Assembly (NCBI GenBank): GCA_947623455.1
Contig: OX392542.1
Coordinates: forward strand, 8,005,625 to 8,069,624
Reading direction: 5' to 3'
Origin: Mimachlamys varia
Taxonomy: Eukaryota; Mollusca; Bivalvia; Pectinida; Pectinidae
DNA: 64,000 nucleotides
The notes below the pieces were generated by a model. The model ran no database searches, was not told the DNA's origin, and saw only the letters and a list, made by a program, of their open reading frames with translations. Shown here one piece after another: positions 14,201 through 24,249 of the stretch. The translations under genes and the position numbers were made by a program. Positions within the stretch are counted from its first letter, which is position 1, and each line of letters starts with the position of its first letter.

Positions 14201-17200
14201 ACCCAGCTGAGAATATGTCCATGGCAGGGGTAAGTTCTCCAGCCTTCACCTCACTCGTAGAGGCAAGGTCAAGGTTACCAGTCTGACCTCCACTCTCCAG
14301 GTTCTTCAGGCCCCCCTCAACAAACCTCTCAGGAGCAATGTAACATGTCCGTCGTCGGGATGTGTCAAAGAAGTAGGAGAAGTCTGAAGGGTTGTCCTGA
14401 ATACAATTAAACATCAGGATAATTATACAAATCTATATTAATTTTCTGTACTAATTTCTTTCATTTCTGGGGATATGTTTTAATTCTATAATTTCATGCT
14501 GATGGGATGTAAGCTAACTACAAAAAACTTTTGTTTGTATTTTGGTTCTCTGGCTTACTCCTGCTTTAATGTGTAACAGTCTTTCTTATATTGCAGTACT
14601 TACCTTACATTTCATCTTTTCCCTATGAAATATGTCACAAAAATAGCATGACAGGCAAAGTACGCTTTAATATTATTTAAAACCTGTTTTTGTTCAACTT
14701 TAACCAAAGACAATAAATCCAAATATTTTCTTTGGGTTGGTCACTTTAGACTGTTTACAATTAAGCTAAATACATATATACAGAACAAGTTTCAATTAGT
14801 TATTTTGAGGAAACTGATATCTGATTATAGCAAATAAAGGTTTCTGTCACATCATGTATAGATTAGATTTCAATCAGACCTAGTCTATGTGTAGTATTCA
14901 TGTTTACTAAGTGTCGTTGATAATAAATGATATATTTGTGGCTATTCTTGCAGCAACTAAATATCATATGATATAATAATACAGAATTTTCATTTTTTTT
15001 CTTTTAGCTATATGCACACTTCTGTATATCAACAAAATGACCCTGTTTACTGTTAACTAATTAGATGTGCCTCTGTCATAACAAACCTCGGGTAAATATG
15101 TCGGTTTAAAGCTGGCGAAGTCTGTGAGTAGTAACCAGTTCCAGCCCGTCACCATCACATTCTCCGCCTTGATGTCCCCGTGGCATACCTGTCACACAGA
15201 ACATTGAAATTGAAACCATTCGTATCATCATTTTATTTTGGATACAATGTAGAACATTAAGATATTGCTGCTCAGCATTGTTGTAACTGTTAACAATGAC
15301 AAAATCCCCCAATGTATCTTGAACTGTCCAGTAAAAGTCTGCTTGCTCTTCCATTTGTTTTTTTTGCAACTAAACAATTAACTTACTTATATTTATTTGT
15401 TGTGGTAAGTTAATTGCCCATATCACTGGTAACACAAGCTAATTCGTGGAATTTATGTCCCCCGCTTCAGGGCCACTTGGTGGGAAACATCATGTGCGAA
15501 ATTTGGCAATGGAAATTGGCTGAGCCGTTTATGCATTAAACATTTGACTGTCTTATGAGGAAATTAGAGCAAATAATATCGTGTGTGAAGTCATTTTTGT
15601 ACATAATACTGGTTTAGGGCAAGGGAAAGGGCATAATGAATTATATGGAAAGTTAAAAATTGATCAGAAAACGTGTAATAGCAAATTGTTTCACATGCAG
15701 GCTATATTGAATACATAGTTTTTACATACCTATTACAAAGACACACTCATCCACAGAAAGTTGAAATACCTGCATCAAAACACTTAATATATGTTACATC
15801 ATTGCTTGATATGATATTGTACCAAATTTAAAGTAGATTAAATAAATAAAAAACATAAGAGTTCTGGCATTTTGTACATGATGCCTATATTTCATGATAA
15901 AAAGGGGGATAACTCCGTAAAATACGCGCGGAATTTCACGAAAATCGAACTCATTCGAGATACTTGAATAATAAGTATCCTCAACAAGTTTGATGAAAAT
16001 CGAATTATTCCTTCAAAAGATAGAGCACGGAAAGCAATTTTTTGTACATAATGCTTTCATTTGGCAATGAAAGGGACAAAACTCTGTCGGATTCCAAAGA
16101 AAGTTGAGATACGACATCCAAACCCGTAATATATGTTAAACATCATTACCTTATATAATATTCTACAGAATTTAAAGTGAATTAAATAAAAAACATAAGA
16201 GTTATGGCATTTTGTACATGATGCCTATATTTGGTGATAAAAGGGGGATAACTCCATAAAATATGCGCGGAATTTCACGAAAATCGAACTCATCCGAGGT
16301 ATTTGGATGATAAGTATCCTGACCAAGTTTAATGAAAATCGGATTATTCCTTCAAAAGATAGAGCACGGAAACGAAGTGTGACAGACAGACGGACAGAGG
16401 GACGGACGGAGGGACGGACAGAGGGACGGACAGACGGACGGACGGACGGACAAACCCAAATCAATATCCCCCGTTCCTCCGGAAGCGGGGGACAAAAATC
16501 AAGCAAATATTTTTGACATCATTTGCAAATCATCTAATTCTTGGCAAAAATAATATGTTCTCATGTCACTTAATCAAGTGACCTAATTTAAATATTAAAG
16601 GTAAAACTGCCGGTGTTAAGAATAAAATATTCTTAACTGAATTACGACTCTATTTGGTGGGTGAACACAATTTATTACAGAATGGAAGTCAAAACAGTGC
16701 ACCTATCAGAACAAAATTGTTAACACATTGTTGATAAATCTGGATAGGAGAATGGACTGTGACTTTTCAGGAACCTTCATCTGACCTTTAGTTTGTGGCA
16801 CTGGTTCAGGGCACATAACAACTGGAAGGCCAGCCATTTCTTCTCCACGCTGTTGAGGAATGGCCTGGTGCTGATACGGTCATAGAGACTGTCCTTAATG
16901 TACTGGCGAAACAACAGGGCCGCCTTGTCTGATTGCTGTAGATAATAACATTATTTAAAGATAAATATTTGTTTATCAAAAAACAACAGATTGGCTCAAT
17001 CATAAACAAGTTTATTTCATTTTCTGTTTATTACTTCATTCTGCTGACAGACTGTTCTTGTGGCATTTAAAAGTTAACATAAAATCATGATACAATAGGA
17101 AATATGGGTAAAGATATTTTACCGTGACATTTAAAAACTCTTTCCCATTCAATATGCTAAAAGACATCCAGATTTTTAAACTAATCCAATTCAATAGTTG

Positions 17201-20200
17201 GAAAAGTTCATTATAAAATTCAGGGCTGAGGTAGTGGATTCGGCTTAGTAGAATACATTGTACTGACCACATCCTTTTGAAAAGGTAAGCAGTTTGATGT
17301 CCCATGGAGCCGGAGACGGATATCTGAAAAAGAAATCATCTGACTAATTGCAGTTTCACATCTTCACAGTGACGTATAAGGTTAAATAATCTGATGAGCT
17401 GAACACATCAACAAATCTAAGGACATATACATTGTATACATTGCACACAGAATTTCTATAACAATACAATTAACATTGTCCCTAACAAGTAATATCAGAA
17501 TCAGTAATACCTCATAACAATACCTGCACTTGCTAGCATGTATTAGGATATACAAGAGTTCTATGATTTCAAAACAGTACAATAATTGATGCAAAAGCAG
17601 ATAAGGCAAATGATCATGAAAAGATGGACATTTCTTAATTTCTATTTTATAATGGTATTGATGTATATATAAACAAATTTACATACAAAATAAAAGTATT
17701 TTGCTGAAGAAGAATGTAATTTATGATTAGTGAAACATTCTCAACAAAACAATTGGATTCAGATAGTGCCAAATGGCAATTTTAGCAATGAAATAATACC
17801 AAAACCTTTAGATCATTACCTACCATCTAACTTGGGTTCTAAATACCTACCCTCTTACTTGGTTCTAAACACCTACCCTCTAACTCGGTTCTAAACACCT
17901 ACCCTCTAACTTGGTTCTAAACACCTACCCTCTAACTTGGTTCTAAATACCTACCCTCTAACTTGGTTCTAAATACCTACCCTCTAACTTGGTTCTAAAT
18001 ACCTACCCTCTAACTTGGTTCTAAATACCTACCCTCTAACTTGGTTCAAATACCTACCCTCTAACTTGGTTCTAAATACCTGCCCTCTAACTTGGTTCTA
18101 AATACCTACCCTCTAACTTGGTTCTAAATACCTACCCTCTAACTCGGTTCTAAATACCTACCCTCTAACTTGGTTCTAAATACCTGCCCTCTAACTTGGT
18201 TCTAAATACCTACCCTCTAACTTGGTTCTAAATACCTACCCTCTAACTTGGTTCTAAATACCTACCCTCTAACTCGGTTCTAAATACCTACTCTCTAACT
18301 CGGTTCTAAATACCTGCCCTCTAACTCTGTTCTAAATACCTACCCTCTAACTTGGTTCTAAATACCTACCCTCTAACTTGGTTCTAAATACCTACCCTCT
18401 AACTCTGTTCTAAATACCTACCCTCTAACTTGGTTCTAAATACCTACCCTCTAACTCGGTTCTAAATACCTACCCTCTAACTTGGTTCTAAATACCTACC
18501 CTCTAACTTGGTTCTAAATACCTACCCTCTAACTCGGTTCTAAATACCTACCCTCTAACTCGGTTCTAAATACCTACCCTCTAACTTGGTTCTAAATACC
18601 TACCCTCTAACTCGGTTCTAAATACCTACCCTCTAACCTGGTTCTGATTAATACCTACCCTCTAACTCGGTTCTAAACACCTACCCTCTAACTCGGTTCT
18701 AAATACCTACCCTCTAACCTGGTTCTGATTAATACCTACCCTCTAACTTGGTTCTAAATACCTACCCTCTAACTCGGTTCTAAATACCTACCCTCTAACT
18801 CGGTTCTAAATACAATGTACCTACCCTCTAACTCTGTTCTAAATACCTACCCTCTAACTCGGTTCTAAATACCTACCCTCTAACTCGGTTCTAAATACCT
18901 ACCCTCTAACTCGGTTCTAAATACCTACCCTCTAACTTGGTTCTAAATACCTACCCTCTAACTCTGTTCCAAACACCTACCCTCTAACTTGGTTCTAAAT
19001 ACCTACCCTCTAACTTGGTTCTGTGCTCTGCGAGTGGCAGTGATGGATCATGTATAACAAACACTTTGACCACAGCCAATCCTTCCTTTGCATTAGTTCT
19101 GGCTACCTTGAAAAATCTAGTGCTTCCGAGGCTGAAAGAAAAAGCATTTCAGGTTACAGGTTTACAACTGATTTTCTAGAGATCATGTCGTTTCAATTTC
19201 ACCAATTAGTTTTAAATTATCAAAAGAAAAACCAGGTGGTATAAAAGGTTGTCAATAAAAATTAAGTCAGGTTATAAGGTATCTAGGTAGAGCATATGTA
19301 ACAGGAGAAAGAGAAAATGTAGCGTCCAGACCGGGATTCAAACCCGGGACCTTCAGAACTCTAGATTAACACTCTACCAACTGAGCTAGCTGGTCGCCAA
19401 TGATCGACCCAGTCCAGTTCCGCTACATTCCTCCCTCCTTTTCTCCAAGTTTTCAAGATTATGCAAAATAAAAAAGTCATTTCAAACTCATATTATTGCT
19501 GGTCATTGTTAACAATTTGAGAGTAAGAAGGTGATCATGTTTTAAATGAGTGTAACTTAAGTGGCCATTTATTGAAATATTTCCAATTTAGCTGATGATG
19601 TATTCAAACAGTAAAAATAATTTCAACGAAATCCAAGTATAACATAGTAAAATTCTAATCATCTCTTTGTTATTGTTAACTCTTGAAGCAGTTCATCTAT
19701 TTCTTCAATTAGTATCAAAATTAATGGTGAAGAGAAACTTGCACGTACATGTACAAGGAAAGCTATTTGCATGTACAATAAATACCGAGAAATAGTGATA
19801 AATAAATTGTAAAGAACCAATTTCAAGACCATTTGATAATGGTTACCTTAATTAAACTTCATTTTCAAAATTGTCTCCTTCAGACAAAATCATTTGAATC
19901 ACCAATGTATGCTTTTTGTTAAATTTGTAACAGGAAAGAGAATAGTGTGCTTCCACCTGGGATCGACCCCTCGATCTCCAGGTTCCTAGTCGGATGCTCT
20001 ACCACTGAGCTAAAGGGAAACTCCCTCTAACTTGAAGCTAGAAGGCGACCTAAATCCTATGTACAATTAAAATCTGCCACAAATTATTTATAAATTACCA
20101 ACAAAATTCTTTCAACATATTCGTGGATCTCGAAGGTTATACTGTACAATGTTTTCGTGTGGAATTAATCGCTTAGTCAGTCTCCAAACTGTTCGTGATG

Positions 20201-21143
20201 TGGAAATTTCCCCGCTGTCAGTCATGCTATTTTGTAATGCGTGCATATATAATACTTTTAGACACTGTCGAGTTCAAGCAGTGTTTCATATATTCACGGA
20301 GATTTAATGCAAGTGTGGCAGATTTGAATTGTACATAGGATTTAGGTCGCCTTCTAGCTTCGAGCTAGAGGGAATTTCCCTTAGCTCAGTGGTAGAGCGT
20401 CCGACTGGGAACCTGCAGATCGAGGGTTCGATCCCAGGTGGAAGCACACTATTCTCTTTCCTATTACAAATGGTGTCCGTGGCCCTCCCTGTGGTGACAG
20501 TGGAGTTAGAACCTGGGTTGTAGTGTTTGGGGGCGAACACGTTTTTAAAAAGGGGGGAGTAGTGTGGCAGATTTTGAATTGTACATAGGATTTAGGTCGC
20601 CTTCTAGCTTCGAGCTAGAGGGAATTTCCCTTTAGCTCAGTGGTAGAGCGTCCGACTGGGAACCTGCAGATCGAGGGTTCGATCCCAGGTGGAAGCACAC
20701 TATTCTCTTTCGAATTACAAACTGGTGCCGATGACCCTCCCCGTTTCAAGGAGGAGAAGCCTTGGCGGGGAGTCAAAGAACCTGGGTTGGGGATTTAGAA
20801 AAAGGGGGGAATAGTGTAAAAGATGTGCATTGATTAGGCTGCCTTACAAGCGTGAGCTGTAGGGAATTTCCCTTTAGCTCAGTCAATAAAGCATCGGGCT
20901 GGAGAGCCAAGTGTCGTGGGTTCGAGCCCCAGCGACGGCACTATCTTTATCACTTTTCCTCGTCCTATTACACAAGCGAAATAAGTGAACATTTCCCCAT
21001 TGTGAAAAATTCCACTTCTACAGTACTATTTGTACAGAACTGAACAAGCACCTTGTTTCAAATTCATAATCTGGTATATCATTGAGATACTGTTCCACAG
21101 GCTGTATCTGAGACGGTGCTATTCCTGTCAGTTGGTTACCCAT
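499..21143 (-). CDS. PIK3R4: VPS15 / PI3-kinase regulatory subunit 4, 24 coding exons, C-terminus off window
   Basis: Scaffold subunit of the class III PI3-kinase (VPS34) complexes, acting on endosome and autophagosome membranes. I joined 24 exons by GT-AG sites and codon phase; they read without a stop for 857 residues (2571 nt), against about 1358 in the human protein. Order: N-myristoylation start MGNQ, kinase-like domain (about residues 27-330), HEAT-repeat region (about 340-760), then a low-complexity linker. The WD40 propeller should lie left of position 499. Similarity to human VPS15, recalled and not computed, is high in every exon, for example [18 protein letters not shown] and [15 protein letters not shown]. 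Introns are crowded with tandem repeats, several overlapping splice junctions. Family identity is certain; individual splice sites are predictions. Confidence 0.96.
2834..12235 (-). CDS. PIK3R4: VPS15 exons 9-20: HEAT-repeat region
   Basis: Exons: 12115-12235, 11084-11179, 10626-10720, 8611-8650, 8149-8231, 7392-7473, 6258-6405, 5765-5811, 4916-5017, 4488-4622, 3748-3885, 2834-3001. Phases agree at every junction. Recognisable blocks include [91 protein letters not shown] and [15 protein letters not shown], in the same order as in human VPS15. These helical repeats hold the complex together by contacting VPS34 and Beclin-1 (known for the family). Exons 9, 11, 15 and 20 have a splice junction embedded in a tandem repeat. 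Confidence 0.94.
3002..3190. repeat. Tandem duplication of VPS15 exon 20 acceptor region (2 extra copies)
   Basis: Two diverged copies (about 60-80 bp each) of the exon 20 start, including the AG acceptor and roughly 45-60 bases of exon, lie immediately upstream of the true exon on the minus strand. Confidence 0.85.
6085..6262. repeat. 34-bp minisatellite at VPS15 exon 15 donor, about 5 units
   Basis: Units read GACCTGGTCTGG then TTTGCTATAATTACCTCT. Each contains the reverse complement of the last ten exon 15 bases plus donor (CGACAGAGAG, then GTAATT). Confidence 0.9.
6545..6860. repeat. Tandem repeat, 3 units of about 108 bp
   Basis: Near-identical units beginning CTACTACAGTACAATATCTA within VPS15 intron 14. 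No exon sequence inside the unit. Confidence 0.9.
7488..7645. repeat. Compound minisatellite with GGACGGACAGAC-type units
   Basis: Alternating units of about 27 and 40 bp containing ACATTATATACAGACAG. It begins 15 bases upstream of the exon 14 acceptor but does not include exon sequence. Confidence 0.85.
7650..7806. repeat. 39-bp tandem repeat, 4 units
   Basis: Units contain CCAAATATGGTGGTCATC and CCAACCCTAATTAGTCAT. Intronic, next to the preceding array. Confidence 0.9.
7986..8070. mobile_element. Short hairpin MITE, about 85 bp
   Basis: Inverted repeat AACTTATTCACCCCT ... AGGGGTGAATAAGTT. A related hairpin with the same terminal motif lies at 61384-61482, which supports a mobile family rather than a chance hairpin. 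Confidence 0.6.
10085..10650. repeat. 117-bp minisatellite at VPS15 exon 11 donor, 5 units
   Basis: Each unit carries the reverse complement of the exon 11 end (ATCAAGTCTGTCCCTCGAAG) followed by a donor (GTATGC, or GTAAGC at the real exon), then about 95 bases of intron. The true exon is at the right end of the array. Confidence 0.93.
11728..12135. repeat. About 40-bp minisatellite at VPS15 exon 9 donor, about 10 units
   Basis: Units contain the last 20 exon bases (CAGTGCTCGGAAATTACAT and neighbours) followed by GTATGTATG on the minus strand. The true exon end is 12115. Frame read-through across the array explains several apparent minus-strand ORFs here. Confidence 0.93.
12210..12372. repeat. 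Two-copy duplication of VPS15 exon 9 acceptor (about 83 bp)
   Basis: TTAGATCATAGTCTCTCTTC then AATCTAGA occurs at 12213-12240 (true exon start and acceptor) and again at 12294-12321, followed by the same AT-rich intron sequence. Confidence 0.92.
12764..21143 (-). CDS. PIK3R4: VPS15 exons 1-8: myristoylation signal and kinase-like domain
   Basis: Exons: 21052-21143, 19007-19131, 17268-17323, 16786-16935, 15087-15188, 14203-14396, 13451-13577, 12764-12936. The start ATG at 21143-21141 is chosen because [20 protein letters not shown] matches the conserved Vps15 N-terminus with Gly2 for myristoylation. Exon 2 has the VAIK-like lysine (VVKVF); exon 5 has the catalytic loop HGDIKAEN (residues 144-151) and DFA in place of DFG, which is normal for this family. 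Exon 6 carries the [12 protein letters not shown] activation-segment signature and MDIFSAG; exon 8 ends the C-lobe. The 3' end of exon 3 is uncertain: GT at 17267 was chosen for phase, and one codon fewer is also possible. Confidence 0.94.
12937..13450 (-). other. VPS15 intron 7, no feature seen
   Basis: AT-rich intron between exons 8 and 7; I see no gene, repeat array or element in it. Confidence 0.7.
13570..13880. repeat. Minisatellite at VPS15 exon 7 acceptor, about 6 units of 45-62 bp
   Basis: Units contain ACACATCTACAACACAAAGC, the reverse complement of the acceptor and first seven exon bases, followed by a TTGTTTTATATCCTG spacer. The last units are shorter and begin GGTGACACACC, closer to the real exon. 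Confidence 0.88.
14397..15086 (-). other. VPS15 intron 5, no feature seen
   Basis: AT-rich intron between exons 6 and 5 with no recognised element or open frame of note. Confidence 0.7.
15456..16494. mobile_element. 1.04-kb nonautonomous element with 13-bp TIRs
   Basis: Left end TGTCCCCCGCTTC, right end its exact inverse. The interior has two direct copies of about 170 bp (about 15865-16040 and 16205-16375) and a GGACGGACAGAG-type microsatellite at 16380-16455. No protein seen. It lies inside VPS15 intron 4. A second element with a similar TGTCCCCC-type end lies at 33086-33899. Confidence 0.8.
17324..17825 (-). other. VPS15 intron 2, repeat-free part
   Basis: AT-rich sequence between exon 3 and the 26-bp array; nothing recognised. 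Confidence 0.6.
17826..19022. repeat. 26-bp minisatellite at VPS15 exon 2 donor, about 45 units
   Basis: Unit ACCTACCCTCTAACTTGGTT plus CTAAAT. On the minus strand it is the last 16 bases of exon 2 (AGAACCAAGTTAGAGG) followed by the donor GTAGGTATTT. The true donor is the unit at the right end (19006/19005). Variants (TCGG, TCTG, CTGG) and a few indels mark subfamilies. Use of any distal donor copy would introduce an in-frame TAG within the first added unit. Confidence 0.97.
19324..19398 (-). tRNA. Degenerate tRNA-like sequence (SINE head or tRNA pseudogene)
   Basis: On the minus strand: box A TAGCTCAGTTGG, box B GGTTTGAATCC, a perfect five-pair T stem (CCGGG/CCCGG) with a seven-base loop, and a mostly paired acceptor (GACCAGC/TCTGGAC). 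The anticodon stem does not pair properly; the loop CTAGAGT would give AGA, but there is no long variable arm as in tRNA-Ser. Probably not a working tRNA. Confidence 0.5.
19930..20080 (-). mobile_element. tRNA-derived SINE, inverted copy
   Basis: Contains box A TAGCTCAGTGGTAGAGC and a box B variant (GGGTCGATCCC) with a tail that is the inverse of the plus-strand copies at 20311 and 20563 (for example GTCGCCTTCTAGCTT). It forms an inverted pair with the copy 230 bp away. Confidence 0.7.
20311..20560 (+). mobile_element. tRNA-derived SINE, copy 1 of a direct pair
   Basis: Box A TAGCTCAGTGGTAGAGC at 20382-20398 and box B GGTTCGATCCC at 20425-20435, spaced as in tRNA genes. Anticodon-arm pairing is poor, so this is a SINE rather than a tRNA gene. 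Followed by a 100-bp unique tail. Confidence 0.7.
20563..20815 (+). mobile_element. tRNA-derived SINE, copy 2 of a direct pair
   Basis: Almost identical to 20311-20455 over the tRNA-like head, with the same flanking TGTGGCAGATT start. The tail shares a G-rich motif (GGGGGGA) with copy 1. Confidence 0.7.
20835..20945 (+). mobile_element. tRNA-like SINE head, diverged
   Basis: TTTAGCTCAGTCAATAAAGC (box A region) and GGTTCGAGCCC (box B). Different body from the two copies to its left, so a second, related subfamily. Confidence 0.55.
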
Positions 21144-21155
21144 CACTGGTCTGTA

Positions 21156-21194
21156 TCACTGGTCAGCTACAATCCAATCACTCACCGCCCACAT
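21156..21194 (-). other. Possible 12-codon upstream ORF in VPS15 5' leader
   Basis: On the minus strand an ATG at 21194 opens 12 codons (MWAVSDWIVADQ) and stops at 21156, 12 bases before the VPS15 start codon. A pyrimidine-rich tract followed by AG just upstream (about 21198-21215) suggests the coding exon starts by splicing at about 21197, so a separate noncoding first exon may lie further right. Whether the uORF is transcribed is unknown. Confidence 0.35.
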
Positions 21195-21683
21195 TTTCTG
21201 TAAAGAAGAAAAACATGCTGTTTTACGAGCTATTTTTAAATATTCTGCACAACTATTAAAATAAGTTTACTGTAAACTAAAATGATCTTGCATGTGACTG
21301 CAGCAAATTCCCATTTGAATGAAATCCTACAGCTGATTCGTCCCAGAATCAAGTGAGAATAACAAATTTGATATTCCTATATTACCACGCCTCCTGGTCC
21401 TGACTTAAGGTATAAATGGCGCTTAAATGAGATGTTGTAGTAAAATTCGGACAGATTATTGTCTGTAAACTATTTTGTGGCCTTAAAGAAAAGGAATTGT
21501 TTGAGATTCAAGCCTAGGTCCGATGCTTACCGAATTTCGTCTGTGTTTTGGGGTGCGCTCGATTTAAGTAATTCTAAAACATTCCGAACGTTCGGCACGA
21601 GTCGGATAATCGAACAAAAATGAAGGTTCCGGACGAAAAATTCCGAACGTGCATACCAAATCGAATGCTCCTGCCCAATCAAG

Positions 21684-22943
21684 ATGGCTGCGCCCATGAG
21701 TCCTGCAGTGGCGATTGCTCTTGCTACTGCTTTGCAGACTGAACCTGACGAAAAAGACGATTTTCTTGTCATTCTTCCAGCAATAGCTGCTATCATGTAT
21801 GTTTTTGTTCTACACAGATTACCGGTCTTTGAAAATTTGAATGCTGTTTTGGAGAATTAGTCGAACATGTCACAATCACTGACAATGAGTTACAGTTTCT
21901 CAATATTCTTATATTTTTCTTTTTACAGTGAGAGAAATGAAAGAGCAAGGATAAGACATTTTGTAGATGAAACGGTTCCCGGATATACCAATGAAATATT
22001 CAGACGAATGTTTCGCATGACATCTGAAACATATGAGGTGCTGTTAAGCTACTTACAGGAACGTTTAGAGCTTCAAGTAAAAGGTGTTGGTAGACAAGCA
22101 ATTCCAATTTCAAAACAGATTTTGATAACATTGTGGTACCTTGGTGGGCAAGATACCATTCAGAAGATAGCAGATAGATTTGGAGTGTCAGAATCTTCGG
22201 TTGTTATGAGTAAAACCAGAATAATTGATGCTCTTATTTCCCTTCAAAGTAAATTCATCAAATGGCCTGAGAATGAAGAAATTCGGCAGGAAATCAATAC
22301 TTTTGCTTTAAGAAATGGATTTCCAGGTATTGTAGGGGCTCTGGATGGAACCCACGTAAGAATAAAAGCGCCATCAGAAAGTGGACAGGCGTATGTAAAC
22401 CGAAAACAGTTTCATTCTATCCAACTTCAAGCAGTCTGCAGACATAATTTAATGTTCAGTGATTGCTTTGTTGGGTCCCCTGGCAGTTGGCATGATGCTC
22501 GTGTCTTAAGATCATCAGATCTTTGGGATCAAGGTTTGGCTTTGTGTGGATTCCAGAACCATATATTGGCTGATGCGGCATATCCACTTCGGCGTTGGAT
22601 ACTTACACCATACCGTAATAATGGACATTTGACAAATGAACAGAAGAGATATAACCACCTTCATTCATCAAATAGAGTCGTAGTGGAACGTGCATTTGGA
22701 CTTCTAAAGGGACGATTCAAGCGCCTTACATGTGTGGAAACAAAGGCTGTTGAGGATACTGTGAAAGTAATTATGGCCTGCTGTGTGCTACACAATATTT
22801 GTCTTCTTCACCATGATGAATGCGAGGACTTTCTGCAAGCTGATAATGGCATCATCTATAGAATTCCTGCTGGTATTGTTATTGAAAATGAAGCTGAGGG
22901 AGTTCTGAAAAGGGACGCAATAGCAAGGAGACTTAGAAATTGA
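21684..22943 (+). CDS. Harbinger transposase (HARBI1-like DDE nuclease), two exons
   Basis: Exons 21684-21796 and 21929-22943 join AT/T in phase to give 375 residues; HARBI1 is about 350. The ATG at 21684 (MAAPMSPAVAIALATAL) is preferred over the intron-derived start at 21867 because a clear GTATG donor and a TTTTTACAG acceptor connect it to ERNERARIRHFVDE. Visible features: helix-turn-helix around QKIADRFGVSESSVVMSKTR, catalytic Asp in GALDGTHVRI, GSPGSWHDARVL, second Asp in LADAAYPL, and catalytic Glu in NRVVVERAFGLLKGRFK. All three acidic residues are present and there is no frameshift, so the enzyme is probably functional. It normally needs a Myb/SANT partner, which the element also encodes. 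Confidence 0.93.
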
Positions 22944-24249
22944 AGAAACTAAGTTCAGATTGGCAAAATTTTGACACAAGTGTTAAAATTTTCTCTCAGT
23001 GCAAACCATTGATTTACATTGATCTTCAATATGAATGTGTGTTACATCTGTTAAGTGTTGTTAAATAGATAATGAGAATCAAAATGAACAGTATAGCGGC
23101 TTGTGATGAAACTAGAGCGGTAGATTGTTATTCATTGTTTGCAAACCAATTCTGGTATATAAAAAGTGAATTATTGACAAGTGTTTGTTTTTTGAAACCA
23201 AGATTCAAACTGATGTTGCATACCAAATTCCAAGCACCTTTTCTCAATTTTCAAGGTGCATTTTTTGGTTCAAACATGCAGGGATTATTGGAATAATCGA
23301 CAATATAAATCTTTTAAAATTTTCTTGTAATTGTATTTATATGAATCGGAAAAAATCATTGCATGTTCACAAGTGGAAGATATCAATTCAAGCACTTTTC
23401 ATCTTCTGTATGAACCACGTCTTAACACCAAATGGGCACCAACAGATTATTTTGACCCTTGTGACATTGAAAAAGTGGGTCAAGGTCATTTATTAGACCA
23501 AAGTTTTAGCTCTTTATCCCTACATATACTTCATGCTTAATATCAGTTCCCTTTAAAACTGGATTATTGAGAAATCCTTTTATATTAGAATATTTTTCTA
23601 TTGTCTACAACTACTAATTGTCTCGCTTTTGACATAAGAAACACTGACACAGTACTACTTAAGACAATGCCCTGTAAAGCTGTAAACCACTTGGGACAGA
23701 CAAAGAAGAAACAACCAAAAATATCTGATTTGTTTTATTTGTAGAACTTTTAACAAAAACAATACAATGTAAAATAACAAATAACACCAGATTTGAGTCT
23801 GAGAAAACAAAATGTCAATTATAACACAGTCACATACTTAAAGGTACTTTCCTTTAAGATTTTTTAAGCATCACTAAAATATGAATGTCAAATTAAAGTA
23901 AAACAATAGTAACAGCAATGGTTAACGTTATCACCTTCTGTAAATAAACTGAATACATGTAGTAGGTAATTATGAAACTTTATAAAATACAAGTAATTTG
24001 AGAAAGATTCCTTTACAGTCTTAGAAAAATTGCTAACAAATTTTATAAGAAACATTATGAAAATAAAAAACACATGAGAAAGACCTCTTTCTGTACTAAA
24101 ATAGTAAAACAAAAGTTAAGTAGTTAAATGTGGAACAGATCAACAAAGGACCATATACAAAAGATATTTTGAGTGTTGATGACACAAACTTGCCTTAATT
24201 CAGGACCAGTGAGCTTAAATGTTCATGAACTTGAAAGGGACACTTGGAA

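Noticed and set aside
17826..19022. Possible CRISPR-like regular repeat
   Set aside because: Units are contiguous with no unique spacers, and the genome is eukaryotic.
19945..20022. Functional tRNA gene
   Set aside because: A and B boxes are good but the anticodon and T stems do not fold properly, and near-identical copies with shared tails mark a SINE.
20329..20540. Overlapping ORFs on both strands in the SINE cluster
   Set aside because: They translate tRNA-like sequence with box A and box B; no protein similarity.
21867..21928. Upstream start of the transposase ORF (MSQSLTMSYS...)
   Set aside because: The segment is the intron before a strong acceptor; the first exon at 21684 gives a better start and phase.
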